Assembly: GCA_030625695.1 (NCBI GenBank)
Contig: DAOUQK010000069.1
Span: 1 to 12,038 of the forward strand
Reading direction: 5' to 3'
Source: Paracoccaceae bacterium
Lineage (GTDB): Bacteria; Pseudomonadota; Alphaproteobacteria; Rhodobacterales; Rhodobacteraceae
DNA length: 12,038 nucleotides
Of this stretch, positions 6,171-12,038 are shown one piece after another. A program made the position numbers and the translations under genes. The notes below the pieces were generated by a model. It had not been told where the DNA came from. It was given only the letters and a program-made list of their open reading frames with translations, and did no database searches. Position 1 is the first letter of the stretch. Each line of letters begins with the position of its first letter.

Positions 6171-7565
6171 TCAAACAGGCTTCATCAGACCCTGTTTGGT
6201 AATGTCCTCAAGGCATCCGTCCAACGCCTTGCGCACCCGTGTGATCAGGATATCAATCTCGTCTCGTTGGATCACCAGAGGCGGCGAAATCACCAACCGG
6301 TCGCCCACATGGCGCATGATCAGGCCATTGGCAAAACTGTGATCACGGCAAATCAGACCAACGGTGCCGGGATCGGACGCAAATTTGGCGCGCGACGCCT
6401 TGTCCGGGGTCAGGGCGATTGAGGCCATCAAGCCGCAGATGCTGGCCTCGCCGACCAGGGGATGATCGCCCAACGCCTGCCATTGTTCTTTCAGGTGCGG
6501 GCCGGCCACATCGCGGACATGGCTGACGATGCCTTCCTCGTGCATGATCCGCAGGTTTTCCAGCGCCACCGCGCAGGCCACAGGGTGGCCGGAATAGGTA
6601 TAGCCATGGTTGAATTCGCCGCTGTCGATCACTGCCGCCACGTCGTCGCTGACCACCGAACCACCGATCGGCTGATAGCCGGAACTCAGCCCCTTGGCGA
6701 TGGTCATGATGTCGGGGCGGATACCCAGCGTTTGACTGCCGAACCATTCGCCGGTGCGGCCAAAACCACAAATCACTTCGTCAGCGATCAAAAGTATCTC
6801 GTATTTATCGCAAATCCGCTGGATTTCCGGCCAATAGGTATCGGGGGCGATGATCACCCCTCCGGCCCCTTGTACCGGTTCGGCGATAAAGGCTGCAACC
6901 CGGTCTTCGCCCAGTTCTTGAATCGCTTTTTCCAGTTCCTGTGCGCGGGCCAGGCCGAAGTCCTCGGGCGACATGTCGCCGCCTTCAGCCCACCAGCTTG
7001 GTTGGTCAATGTGGTGAATATCCGGGATCGGCAGGCCGCCTTGGGCGTGCATCGGGGCCATGCCGCCAAGTGAGGCACTGCCAACGGACGAGCCGTGATA
7101 GGCGTTGTGACGGCTGATAATCACCGATTTCGATGGCTTGCCCTTCATCGCCCAATAGGTGCGCACCATGCGGATATTGGTGTCATTCGCTTCAGACCCG
7201 GAACTGGCAAAGAATGTATGGTTCAAATCGCCCGGTGCCAGTTCGGCAATCTTCGAGGCGAGCGCAATCACCGGCGCGTGCGAGGTTTGAAAGAAGGTGT
7301 TGTAATATGGCAGTTCGCGCATCTGGCGCGCCGCCGCTTCGGCCAGTTCTTCGCGGCCATAGCCGATATTGACGCACCACAGCCCGGCCATGCCGTCCAT
7401 GATTTCAGCACCTTCGCTGTCGGTCAGATACACGCCCTTGGCGCGGGCAATAATACGCGCGCCTTTGGCAGCCAGTTCGTTACCGGCCGTAAAGGGATGC
7501 ATATGGTGTGCCGCATCCAGCGCCTGAAGCTCGGCTGTGGGCATATGATTGGTGATGGCAGGCAT
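6171..7565 (-). CDS. spuC: Putrescine:pyruvate aminotransferase (class III, SpuC type)
   Basis: A 464-residue PLP-dependent class III aminotransferase expected in the cytoplasm, transferring an amino group from putrescine to pyruvate to give 4-aminobutanal and alanine. The sequence closely follows Pseudomonas SpuC as I recall it: DAMAGLWCVNxGYGREEL-like block at about 57-73, SGSEAND (122-128) and YHGS (156-159) for PLP phosphate and ring contacts, AEPVQGAGGVI (228-238), D262 in ADEVICGFGRTGEWFG (261-276), the Schiff-base lysine K291 in AKGLSSGY, and HGYTYSGHP (320-328). The length matches the family. The ATG at 7565 has AAGGA about 8 nt upstream. It lies after the GntR gene on the same strand with a 73-nt gap holding its own promoter and candidate operator. 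Related enzymes use beta-alanine, GABA or other omega-amines; the polyamine transporters on both sides favour putrescine or a spermidine-type substrate. Confidence 0.88.
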   Translation of the reverse strand: MPAITNHMPTAELQALDAAHHMHPFTAGNELAAKGARIIARAKGVYLTDSEGAEIMDGMAGLWCVNIGYGREELAEAAARQMRELPYYNTFFQTSHAPVIALASKIAELAPGDLNHTFFASSGSEANDTNIRMVRTYWAMKGKPSKSVIISRHNAYHGSSVGSASLGGMAPMHAQGGLPIPDIHHIDQPSWWAEGGDMSPEDFGLARAQELEKAIQELGEDRVAAFIAEPVQGAGGVIIAPDTYWPEIQRICDKYEILLIADEVICGFGRTGEWFGSQTLGIRPDIMTIAKGLSSGYQPIGGSVVSDDVAAVIDSGEFNHGYTYSGHPVACAVALENLRIMHEEGIVSHVRDVAGPHLKEQWQALGDHPLVGEASICGLMASIALTPDKASRAKFASDPGTVGLICRDHSFANGLIMRHVGDRLVISPPLVIQRDEIDILITRVRKALDGCLEDITKQGLMKPV

Positions 7566-7595
7566 GGGTACGTTCCTTGTTTGCAGGTTACGCCC

Positions 7596-7623
7596 AGAAT
7601 ATGATCAAATTATACCAAGTCAA
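7596..7623 (-). promoter_or_regulatory. Predicted spuC promoter
   Basis: On the minus strand TTGACT (7618-7623) and TATTCT (7596-7601) are separated by 16 nt, in the gap after the GntR stop. The -35 is close to consensus. It would let spuC be transcribed separately from the regulator gene. The candidate operator covers the spacer end and the -10. Confidence 0.5.
7598..7611. promoter_or_regulatory. Candidate GntR operator at the spuC promoter
   Basis: AATATGATCAAATT is a palindrome with a single mismatched pair, centred on TGATCA (7602-7607), which directly abuts the predicted -10 box. The half TGATCAAAT recurs exactly in the potF promoter, also against the -10. Binding by the adjacent GntR protein is inferred. 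Confidence 0.5.
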
Positions 7624-7638
7624 CCGAATCACGCCGAA

Positions 7639-8322
7639 TCAATCTGCCGTCAGAACCGTCTTGACCTGCTGCATTCCCTGTTCCACGTCCCTGACGATGG
7701 CCTGTGCAGCGGCATCCGGGTTTCCCGATTGCAGGGCCTCCAGAACCTCTTTGTGATGATCGGCCAGGTTCTGGGTGCCAAAGCGACCGCAGACCACCCG
7801 CAAAGACGGGCCAAACCGCAGCCAGACCCGGTTGACAAGATCGGCCAGAACGGGCGCTTGGGCCTGCTCATAAAGGTATGCATGGAACAGATAGTTGTTG
7901 GTCAGATAGCCAACCACATCACCGGCAGAAATCGCCCGGTCAAGACGTTGATCAAGCTGTTCAAGATTGGCAATTGCAGCGTCATCCATGCGTTTTGCCG
8001 CCCGGAGTGTCAGCTCTGACTCCATTGTTTTTCTTAGATAAACAAGTTGTTCAACATCCGAGATTGTCAGTTGTGGCACGCTTACCCGCCGGTTCCCCTG
8101 AAACACCAACGCCCCGTCAGACGTCAGCCTGCGGATTGCCTCGCGTACCGGCGTCATGCCGACACCCAGTGCTTGTGTCAGTCCCTGGATAGTCACCGCC
8201 TGTCCCGGGGCCATTTCGCCAAACAATATTTGCTCGCGTAACGTGCGATACACCTGCTCGTGCGCTGGTGGTTTTACACCTGGGTTTTCTGGGTCTGTGT
8301 CGGGCTTGGCGATCAGGTTCAC
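7639..8322 (-). CDS. GntR-family (FCD subfamily) transcriptional regulator
   Basis: A 227-residue cytoplasmic DNA-binding regulator. Residues about 21-85 are the GntR winged helix-turn-helix (VYRTLREQILFGEMAPG, then the recognition helix region TPVREAIRRL at 57-66). Residues about 88-215 are the all-helical FCD ligand domain. Of the four positions that usually bind metal in FCD proteins, His147 and His190 are kept, but the Asp of the D-x-x-F-H motif is Asn143 and the last His is Asp212. The start is GTG at 8322, with AGGA about 10 nt upstream; a nearby ATG at 8332 is out of frame. It is divergent from potF and upstream of spuC, the classical position for a local regulator responding to the imported or transaminated substrate. 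Whether it represses or activates cannot be seen, though operators over the -10 boxes suggest repression. Confidence 0.9.
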   Translation of the reverse strand: MNLIAKPDTDPENPGVKPPAHEQVYRTLREQILFGEMAPGQAVTIQGLTQALGVGMTPVREAIRRLTSDGALVFQGNRRVSVPQLTISDVEQLVYLRKTMESELTLRAAKRMDDAAIANLEQLDQRLDRAISAGDVVGYLTNNYLFHAYLYEQAQAPVLADLVNRVWLRFGPSLRVVCGRFGTQNLADHHKEVLEALQSGNPDAAAQAIVRDVEQGMQQVKTVLTAD

Positions 8323-8376
8323 TGCGTCTCATTCCTGTCTGAAGTCGTGAGGGAAAGGCGGGTTGTCCGAACACCA

Positions 8377-8405
8377 GATATATCCGCTATTGATTGCAAA
8401 GGCAA
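8377..8405 (-). promoter_or_regulatory. Predicted promoter of the GntR regulator gene
   Basis: On the minus strand TTGCCT (8400-8405) and TATATC (8377-8382) are separated by 17 nt. The candidate operator at 8407-8418 lies just upstream of this -35, so autoregulation is possible. Called by eye; matches to consensus are partial. Confidence 0.35.
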
Positions 8406-8421
8406 AAATTGATCAAATAGA
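8394..8421 (+). promoter_or_regulatory. Predicted potF promoter
   Basis: TTGCAA (8394-8399) and AATAGA (8416-8421) are separated by 16 nt, upstream of potF. The match to consensus is weak. It is mainly supported by the operator geometry shared with the spuC promoter, where TGATCA also ends exactly at the -10 edge. Confidence 0.35.
8407..8418. promoter_or_regulatory. Candidate GntR operator in the divergent gntR-potF region
   Basis: AATTGATCAAAT is a palindrome with one mismatched pair, centred on TGATCA (8410-8415). It overlaps the predicted potF -10 and lies next to the gntR -35, so one bound regulator could affect both directions. It matches the spuC site at 11 of 14 aligned positions around the core. 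Confidence 0.5.
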
Positions 8422-8465
8422 CCCAACCGGCAAGGAAACCGGCGTGATCCATGGGGAGAATAAAC

Positions 8466-9551
8466 ATGAAAACCAAAATACTGACAGCGACAGCCATTCT
8501 GGCGCTTGGCGTATCAACCGCCTTTGCCGAACAGGTACGCGTCTATAACTGGTCCGATTATATCGACGAAGACCTGCTGACCAAGTTCGAAGAAGAAACC
8601 GGCATCGACCTGATCTATGACGTGTTTGACAGCAACGAAGTGCTGGAAACCAAAATGCTGGCTGGTGGCTCGGGCTATGACGTGGTGGTGCCGTCGGGCA
8701 CGTTCCTTAGCCGTCAGATCACCGCGGGTGCATTCCAGAAACTGGACTTTTCCCAGTTGTCCAATGCGGGCAATCTTTGGGATGTGATCAAGGAGCGAAC
8801 CGAACAATATGACCCGGAAAACGCCTATTCGATCAACTACATGTGGGGCACAACCGGCCTTGGCGTGAATGTCGGCAAAGTGACCGAAATTCTGGGCGCG
8901 GATGCGCCGATTGATTCTCTGGCGCTGGTTCTGGATCCGGCAAACATGGAAAAGCTCGCGTCGTGCGGGGTACATTTCCTTGATGCCCCGGGTGAGATGA
9001 TCCCGGCCGTTCTGGCCTATCTGGGCGAAGACCCGGACAGCCACGACCCGGATGTCATCGCCAAAACCCAGGCCGTTCTGGACGCGGTGCGCCCGTATAT
9101 CCTCAAGTTTCATTCCAGCGAATATATCAACGCGCTGGCCAATGGCGATATCTGCGTGGCGTTTGGATGGTCCGGCGATATCCTTCAGGCGCGTGACCGG
9201 GCGGATGAGGCTGATAATGGCGTCGAGATCGCATATAATGCTGCCAGTGAAGGCGCGTTGATGTGGTTTGACCAGATGGCGATTCCGGTGGATGCGCCCA
9301 ACCCAAGTGGCGCGCATAAGTTCCTGAACTTCATCCTGGACGCAACGAACATGGCGGCGGCGTCGAACTATGTCTATTACGCCAACGGCAATCTGGCGAG
9401 CCAGCCAATGCTGGAGGAAGACGTGATCGGTGACCCGGCGATTTATCCTAACGCTGATACGATCAAGAACCTTTACACCACCACGTCCTACCCGATCAAA
9501 GTTCAACGCAAAGTGACGCGGCTTTGGACCAAGATCAAATCGGGCACCTGA
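8466..9551 (+). CDS. potF: Periplasmic putrescine-binding protein (PotF/SpuD type)
   Basis: A 361-residue binding protein delivering putrescine or a related polyamine to PotGHI. Residues 1-21 are a Sec signal peptide ending AFA. The mature protein aligns by eye along its whole length with E. coli PotF: YNWSDYI (27-33), YDVFDSNEVLE (51-61), YDVVVPS (71-77), YMWGTTGLG (125-133), CGVHFLDAP (167-175), FHSSEYINALANGDICVAFGWSGD (215-238), and a C-terminal RLWTKIKSG. Ligand residues W29, S30, D31, S77, E177, W235, D238 and D269 are kept, as are the disulfide cysteines C167 and C230. W267 stands where PotF has a phenylalanine. The ATG at 8466, with GGGGAG 7 nt upstream, is preferred over the in-frame ATG at 8451, which would overlap the ribosome binding site. 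First gene of the plus-strand operon. Confidence 0.92.
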   Translation: MKTKILTATAILALGVSTAFAEQVRVYNWSDYIDEDLLTKFEEETGIDLIYDVFDSNEVLETKMLAGGSGYDVVVPSGTFLSRQITAGAFQKLDFSQLSNAGNLWDVIKERTEQYDPENAYSINYMWGTTGLGVNVGKVTEILGADAPIDSLALVLDPANMEKLASCGVHFLDAPGEMIPAVLAYLGEDPDSHDPDVIAKTQAVLDAVRPYILKFHSSEYINALANGDICVAFGWSGDILQARDRADEADNGVEIAYNAASEGALMWFDQMAIPVDAPNPSGAHKFLNFILDATNMAAASNYVYYANGNLASQPMLEEDVIGDPAIYPNADTIKNLYTTTSYPIKVQRKVTRLWTKIKSGT

Positions 9552-9566
9552 CCCGAAGCAGTATCA

Positions 9567-9590
9567 GGGCGGGCCTTTCGCGGCCCGCCT
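9567..9590 (+). promoter_or_regulatory. Strong GC hairpin between potF and potG
   Basis: GGCGGGCC (9568-9575) and GGCCCGCC (9582-9589) form a perfect 8-bp stem, extended by one G-U pair, around a 6-nt loop, 15 nt after the potF stop. No T-tract follows. It probably protects potF mRNA or limits read-through, so that binding protein exceeds membrane subunits; this role is inferred. Confidence 0.6.
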
Positions 9591-9611
9591 AATTGGCGAC
9601 ATCAGGGGGGG

Positions 9612-10745
9612 ATGGACGTGCCAGAAACTGAATTTGCGCCGTGGAATGATGCGGGTCAAAAGCCGCTGATCCGGTTTCGCAATGTCACCAAACGGTTTGG
9701 TGAATTTGTCGCCATCGACGATCTTTCGCTTGATATCTATGAACAGGAATTCTTTGCTCTGCTTGGCCCCTCGGGCTGTGGCAAGACGACGATGATGCGG
9801 ATGTTGGCGGGTTTTGAGAGCCCTTCTGAAGGGGAAATCGAACTGGCCGGGCAAAACATCGTGCCGGTGCCGCCCAACAAACGGGCGGTGAACATGATGT
9901 TCCAGTCTTACGCCTTGTTCCCGCATCTGTCGGTTTGGGACAATATCGCCTTTGGCCTGCGGCGTGACCGGCTGCCCAAAGAACAGATCAAAGCCCGCGT
10001 TGAAGAGATGTTGAAACTGACAAGGTTGGAAAGGTTCGCCACCCGTAAGCCGCATCAGATTTCTGGCGGGCAGCGTCAGAGGGTGGCCTTGGCACGGTCG
10101 CTGGCGAAAGCCCCGAAACTGTTGCTGCTGGACGAACCGATGGGCGCATTGGACAAGAAACTGCGTCAGGAAACCCAGTTTGAACTGATGGATATTCAGG
10201 AGACAACCGGGACCACGTTTGTGATTGTCACCCATGATCAGGAAGAGGCGATGACCGTGGCCAGCCGGGTTGCCGTAATGGACGAAGGCCGGCTTATTCA
10301 GGTGTCGACTCCGGCTGACCTTTATGAATGGCCGGATAACGTATATGTCGCTGATTTCATTGGTGATGTGAACCTGATCGAGGGCCGCACAACGGCCAGT
10401 GGAGACGAGCGTTACCGGATAAACTGGATCGACGGGCAACCGCCTTTGAATGGCGTGTCAAACACAGTGTTTTCGGACGGGCAGACCTGCCATCTGGCGA
10501 TCCGCCCGGAAAAGATTGCCATTTCCACCGACAAACCCAAGGGCGCGGACAACGCCGTGCAGGGCAAGGTGTTGGACATTGCCTATCTTGGCAATCTTTC
10601 GACGTACCATGTTGAGTTGGCCTCTGGCACGGTGATCAAGGCGCAGACATCCAACACCAGGCGCATCTCACGACGTTCGTTCACTTGGGAAGACCCTGTC
10701 TGGCTGTCATGGACCGCCACCGCCGGTGTGATGTTGGCGCAATGA
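9612..10745 (+). CDS. potG: Putrescine ABC transporter ATPase (PotG type)
   Basis: A 377-residue cytoplasmic ATPase for the plus-strand transporter. Walker A GPSGCGKTT (52-60), Q-loop Q98 in FQSYALFPH, signature ISGGQRQR (150-157, with Ile for the usual Leu), Walker B LLLLDEP (170-176) and switch H208 in VTHD are all present, followed by a TOBE-type C-terminal domain (about 250-377; LAIRPEKIAI at 295-304). Length and the roughly 20-residue N-terminal lead before the first strand match E. coli PotG. The start is uncertain: ATG 9612 directly follows a run of seven G, while GTG 9618, two codons later, has better spacing to the same Shine-Dalgarno stretch. It lies 60 nt after potF, with the hairpin between, and 13 nt before potH. 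Confidence 0.92.
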   Translation: MDVPETEFAPWNDAGQKPLIRFRNVTKRFGEFVAIDDLSLDIYEQEFFALLGPSGCGKTTMMRMLAGFESPSEGEIELAGQNIVPVPPNKRAVNMMFQSYALFPHLSVWDNIAFGLRRDRLPKEQIKARVEEMLKLTRLERFATRKPHQISGGQRQRVALARSLAKAPKLLLLDEPMGALDKKLRQETQFELMDIQETTGTTFVIVTHDQEEAMTVASRVAVMDEGRLIQVSTPADLYEWPDNVYVADFIGDVNLIEGRTTASGDERYRINWIDGQPPLNGVSNTVFSDGQTCHLAIRPEKIAISTDKPKGADNAVQGKVLDIAYLGNLSTYHVELASGTVIKAQTSNTRRISRRSFTWEDPVWLSWTATAGVMLAQ

Positions 10746-10758
10746 TTGGGCGGGGCTG

Positions 10759-11640
10759 ATGCGTAAATTCGCCCTGATCGCCATCCCTTACTTGTGGCTT
10801 TTGGCGCTGTTTCTGGTGCCGTTCCTGATTGTCCTGAAAATATCGCTTTCCGATATCGCGCTGGCGATCCCGCCGTATGTGCCAAAATGGGACTGGGCGA
10901 CAGGGTTTCGCGCATTTTTCAGCCAGCTTGATTTCGAAAATTTCATCTTCCTGACCGAAGACGACCTGTATTGGAAGGCCTACCTTTCCAGTTTCCAGAT
11001 TGCCGCCATCTCAACCATTTTCACGCTTCTCATCGGCTATCCGATCGCCTACGGCATGGCCCGCGCGCCCGGAGAATGGCGGCCAACCCTGATGATGCTG
11101 ATCATCCTGCCGTTCTGGACCAGTTTTCTGATCCGCGTCTACGCTTGGATGGGTATCCTCAGCCAGGAGGGCCTGTTAAATCAATTCCTGCTCTGGACCG
11201 GCATTATCGCGACACCTCTGACCATCCTCAACACCAACACCGCCGTCTATATCGGTATCGTCTATACTTACCTGCCGTTCATGATCCTGCCGATCTATGC
11301 AGCACTGGACCGGATGGACGGATCATTGATCGAAGCCGCCGAAGACCTCGGCTGTTCCCGCCTCATGGCCTTCTGGCTGGTTACCATCCCGTTGTCGAAA
11401 AATGGCATCATCGCCGGCAGCTTTCTGGTGTTCATCCCGGCCCTGGGCGAATTTGTCATCCCGTCCCTTTTGGGCGGGTCAGGCACGTTGATGATCGGCA
11501 AGGTGCTTTGGGAAGAGTTCTTTTCCAACCGCGACTGGCCCGTCGCCAGCGCCGTTGCGGTTATCCTGTTGCTGCTGCTGATAATCCCCATTGTCTTGTT
11601 CCAGCGTAACCAGCAAAAACAAGCCGAGGCAGAACAATGA
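10759..11640 (+). CDS. potH: Putrescine ABC transporter permease (PotH type)
   Basis: A 293-residue inner-membrane permease of normal family length. Six membrane spans are visible at about 5-28, 79-101, 109-133, 161-183, 213-238 and 262-282. The 50-residue periplasmic loop between TM1 and TM2 is of ordinary size, unlike the minus-strand counterpart. The cytoplasmic coupling loop is canonical: IEAAEDLG at 191-198 followed by FWLVTIPLSKNGI, with the EAA glutamate E192 in place. FWTSFLIRVYAW (119-130) is characteristic of PotB/PotH proteins. The ATG has a G-rich stretch just upstream. Its last codon and stop overlap the potI start by 4 nt (ATGA), which indicates translational coupling. Confidence 0.92.
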   Translation: MRKFALIAIPYLWLLALFLVPFLIVLKISLSDIALAIPPYVPKWDWATGFRAFFSQLDFENFIFLTEDDLYWKAYLSSFQIAAISTIFTLLIGYPIAYGMARAPGEWRPTLMMLIILPFWTSFLIRVYAWMGILSQEGLLNQFLLWTGIIATPLTILNTNTAVYIGIVYTYLPFMILPIYAALDRMDGSLIEAAEDLGCSRLMAFWLVTIPLSKNGIIAGSFLVFIPALGEFVIPSLLGGSGTLMIGKVLWEEFFSNRDWPVASAVAVILLLLLIIPIVLFQRNQQKQAEAEQ

Positions 11641-12038
11641 TGCGCCTTAGCTGGTTCAATGTGGTGTCGCTGACGCTGGGGTTCGCGTTCCTTTATATCC
11701 CGATGATCATTCTGGTGATCTATAGCTTCAACAAAAGCAAACTGGTCACTGTCTGGGCCGGGTTTTCGACCAAATGGTACGGCGAGCTGATGCAGAACGA
11801 GGCGTTTCTGGATGCCGCATGGGTGACCCTGAAAGTCGCGGTACTCTCGTCCTCGATCGCCACCGTGTTGGGCACGATGGCGGCCCTTGTGCTGGTGCGC
11901 ACGGGGCGGTTTGCCGGGCGGACGTTGTTTTCCGGGATGATCTATGCGCCACTGGTGATGCCCGAAGTGATCACCGGCCTGTCGTTGCTGTTGCTGTTCA
12001 TTGGTATCGGTCTTGATCGCGGTGTTCTGACCATCGTT
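11637..12038 (+). CDS. potI: Putrescine ABC transporter permease (PotI type), 5' part only (runs off the right edge)
   Basis: 134 codons are visible, starting at ATG 11637 in an ATGA overlap with potH; a second ATG at 11640 is also possible. The frame is open to the window end, so the gene is cut by the window, not broken. The visible part follows E. coli PotI closely: FLYIPMIILVIYSFN (TM1, about 18-32), SKLVTVWAGFSTKWYGEL (34-51), a second span at about 64-87 (VAVLSSSIATVLGTMAALVL) and APLVMPEVITGLSLLLLF (about 103-120). The canonical short N-terminus before TM1 contrasts with the extended PotC-like permease of the other transporter. The EAA loop lies beyond the window. Confidence 0.92.
   Translation, partial: MMRLSWFNVVSLTLGFAFLYIPMIILVIYSFNKSKLVTVWAGFSTKWYGELMQNEAFLDAAWVTLKVAVLSSSIATVLGTMAALVLVRTGRFAGRTLFSGMIYAPLVMPEVITGLSLLLLFIGIGLDRGVLTIV

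Noticed and set aside
5858..6202. Plus-strand open frame of 114 codons in the spuC-potA gap
   Set aside because: No ribosome binding site, no recognisable domain, and it runs into the antisense of spuC. The gap is better explained by regulatory DNA.
8451..8465. Earlier in-frame ATG for potF
   Set aside because: It overlaps the GGGGAG ribosome binding site, and the ATG at 8466 gives a normal signal peptide.
8514..9506. Long open frame of 330 codons on the minus strand
   Set aside because: It is fully antisense to potF, has no family resemblance, and its Arg/His-rich composition is typical of the shadow of a GC-rich gene.
9567..9590. Rho-independent terminator between potF and potG
   Set aside because: The stem is strong but no T-tract follows, and the potG, potH and potI genes continue at operon spacing, so full termination is unlikely.
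9604..9611. Run of seven G before potG as a sign of sequencing error or phase-variable tract
   Set aside because: It lies before the start codon, reads as a Shine-Dalgarno stretch, and the downstream frame is intact.
9564..10439. Open frame of 291 codons on the minus strand opposite potG
   Set aside because: Antisense to an intact ATPase with all motifs; no ribosome binding site or recognisable domain.
10971..11609. Open frame of 212 codons on the plus strand inside potH
   Set aside because: Out-of-frame shadow of potH, with Pro/Arg/His-rich composition and no start signal.
1..12038. Mobile elements, CRISPR arrays, tRNA genes or phage genes
   Set aside because: No transposase-like frames, no regularly spaced repeats, no tRNA-like cloverleaf and no target-site duplications were seen on reading both strands.

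Overview
The window looks like a chromosomal piece of an alphaproteobacterium, most likely a Rhodobacteraceae (Roseobacter-group) member. This rests on moderately high G+C with strongly G/C-ending codons, Sec signal peptides ending in AFA, and the gene set. It is a family-level inference from protein style, not a database result. No RNA genes, insertion sequences, CRISPR arrays or prophage genes were seen.

The region is built around polyamine uptake and the first step of putrescine breakdown. Reading outward from a divergent promoter region (8323-8465): on the minus strand lie a GntR/FCD regulator (7639-8322) and a SpuC-type putrescine:pyruvate aminotransferase (6171-7565). After a 326-nt structured gap comes a complete ABC transporter in the order ATPase - binding protein - permease - permease (potA-, potD-, potB- and potC-like; 5844 down to 905). 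On the plus strand runs a second transporter, potF-potG-potH-potI (8466 to the window edge, potI cut off). Downstream of the minus-strand transporter are a DUF805 membrane protein (308-826) and the 5' part of an LprI/DUF1311 secreted protein (1-287), with no obvious link to polyamines.

Working model (inference): PotFGHI imports putrescine or a related diamine, SpuC transaminates it to 4-aminobutanal, and the GntR protein senses a metabolite and controls both. The best support is a near-palindrome with core TGATCA that directly abuts the predicted -10 box of both the potF and spuC promoters, in the same geometry. The minus-strand transporter appears to have its own promoter, with a different palindrome near its predicted start point, so it may be regulated separately. 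No dehydrogenase or gamma-glutamylation gene for the later steps is in the window.

The most unusual features are in the minus-strand transporter. Its PotB-like permease carries a periplasmic insert of about 150 residues between TM1 and TM2. Its PotC-like permease carries about 125 extra N-terminal residues with around four membrane segments. Both have Arg in place of the Glu of the EAA coupling motif, whereas PotH of the second transporter keeps Glu. Its binding protein has a SWGGAY first-strand motif instead of the NWSDYI of PotF, so its substrate is uncertain.
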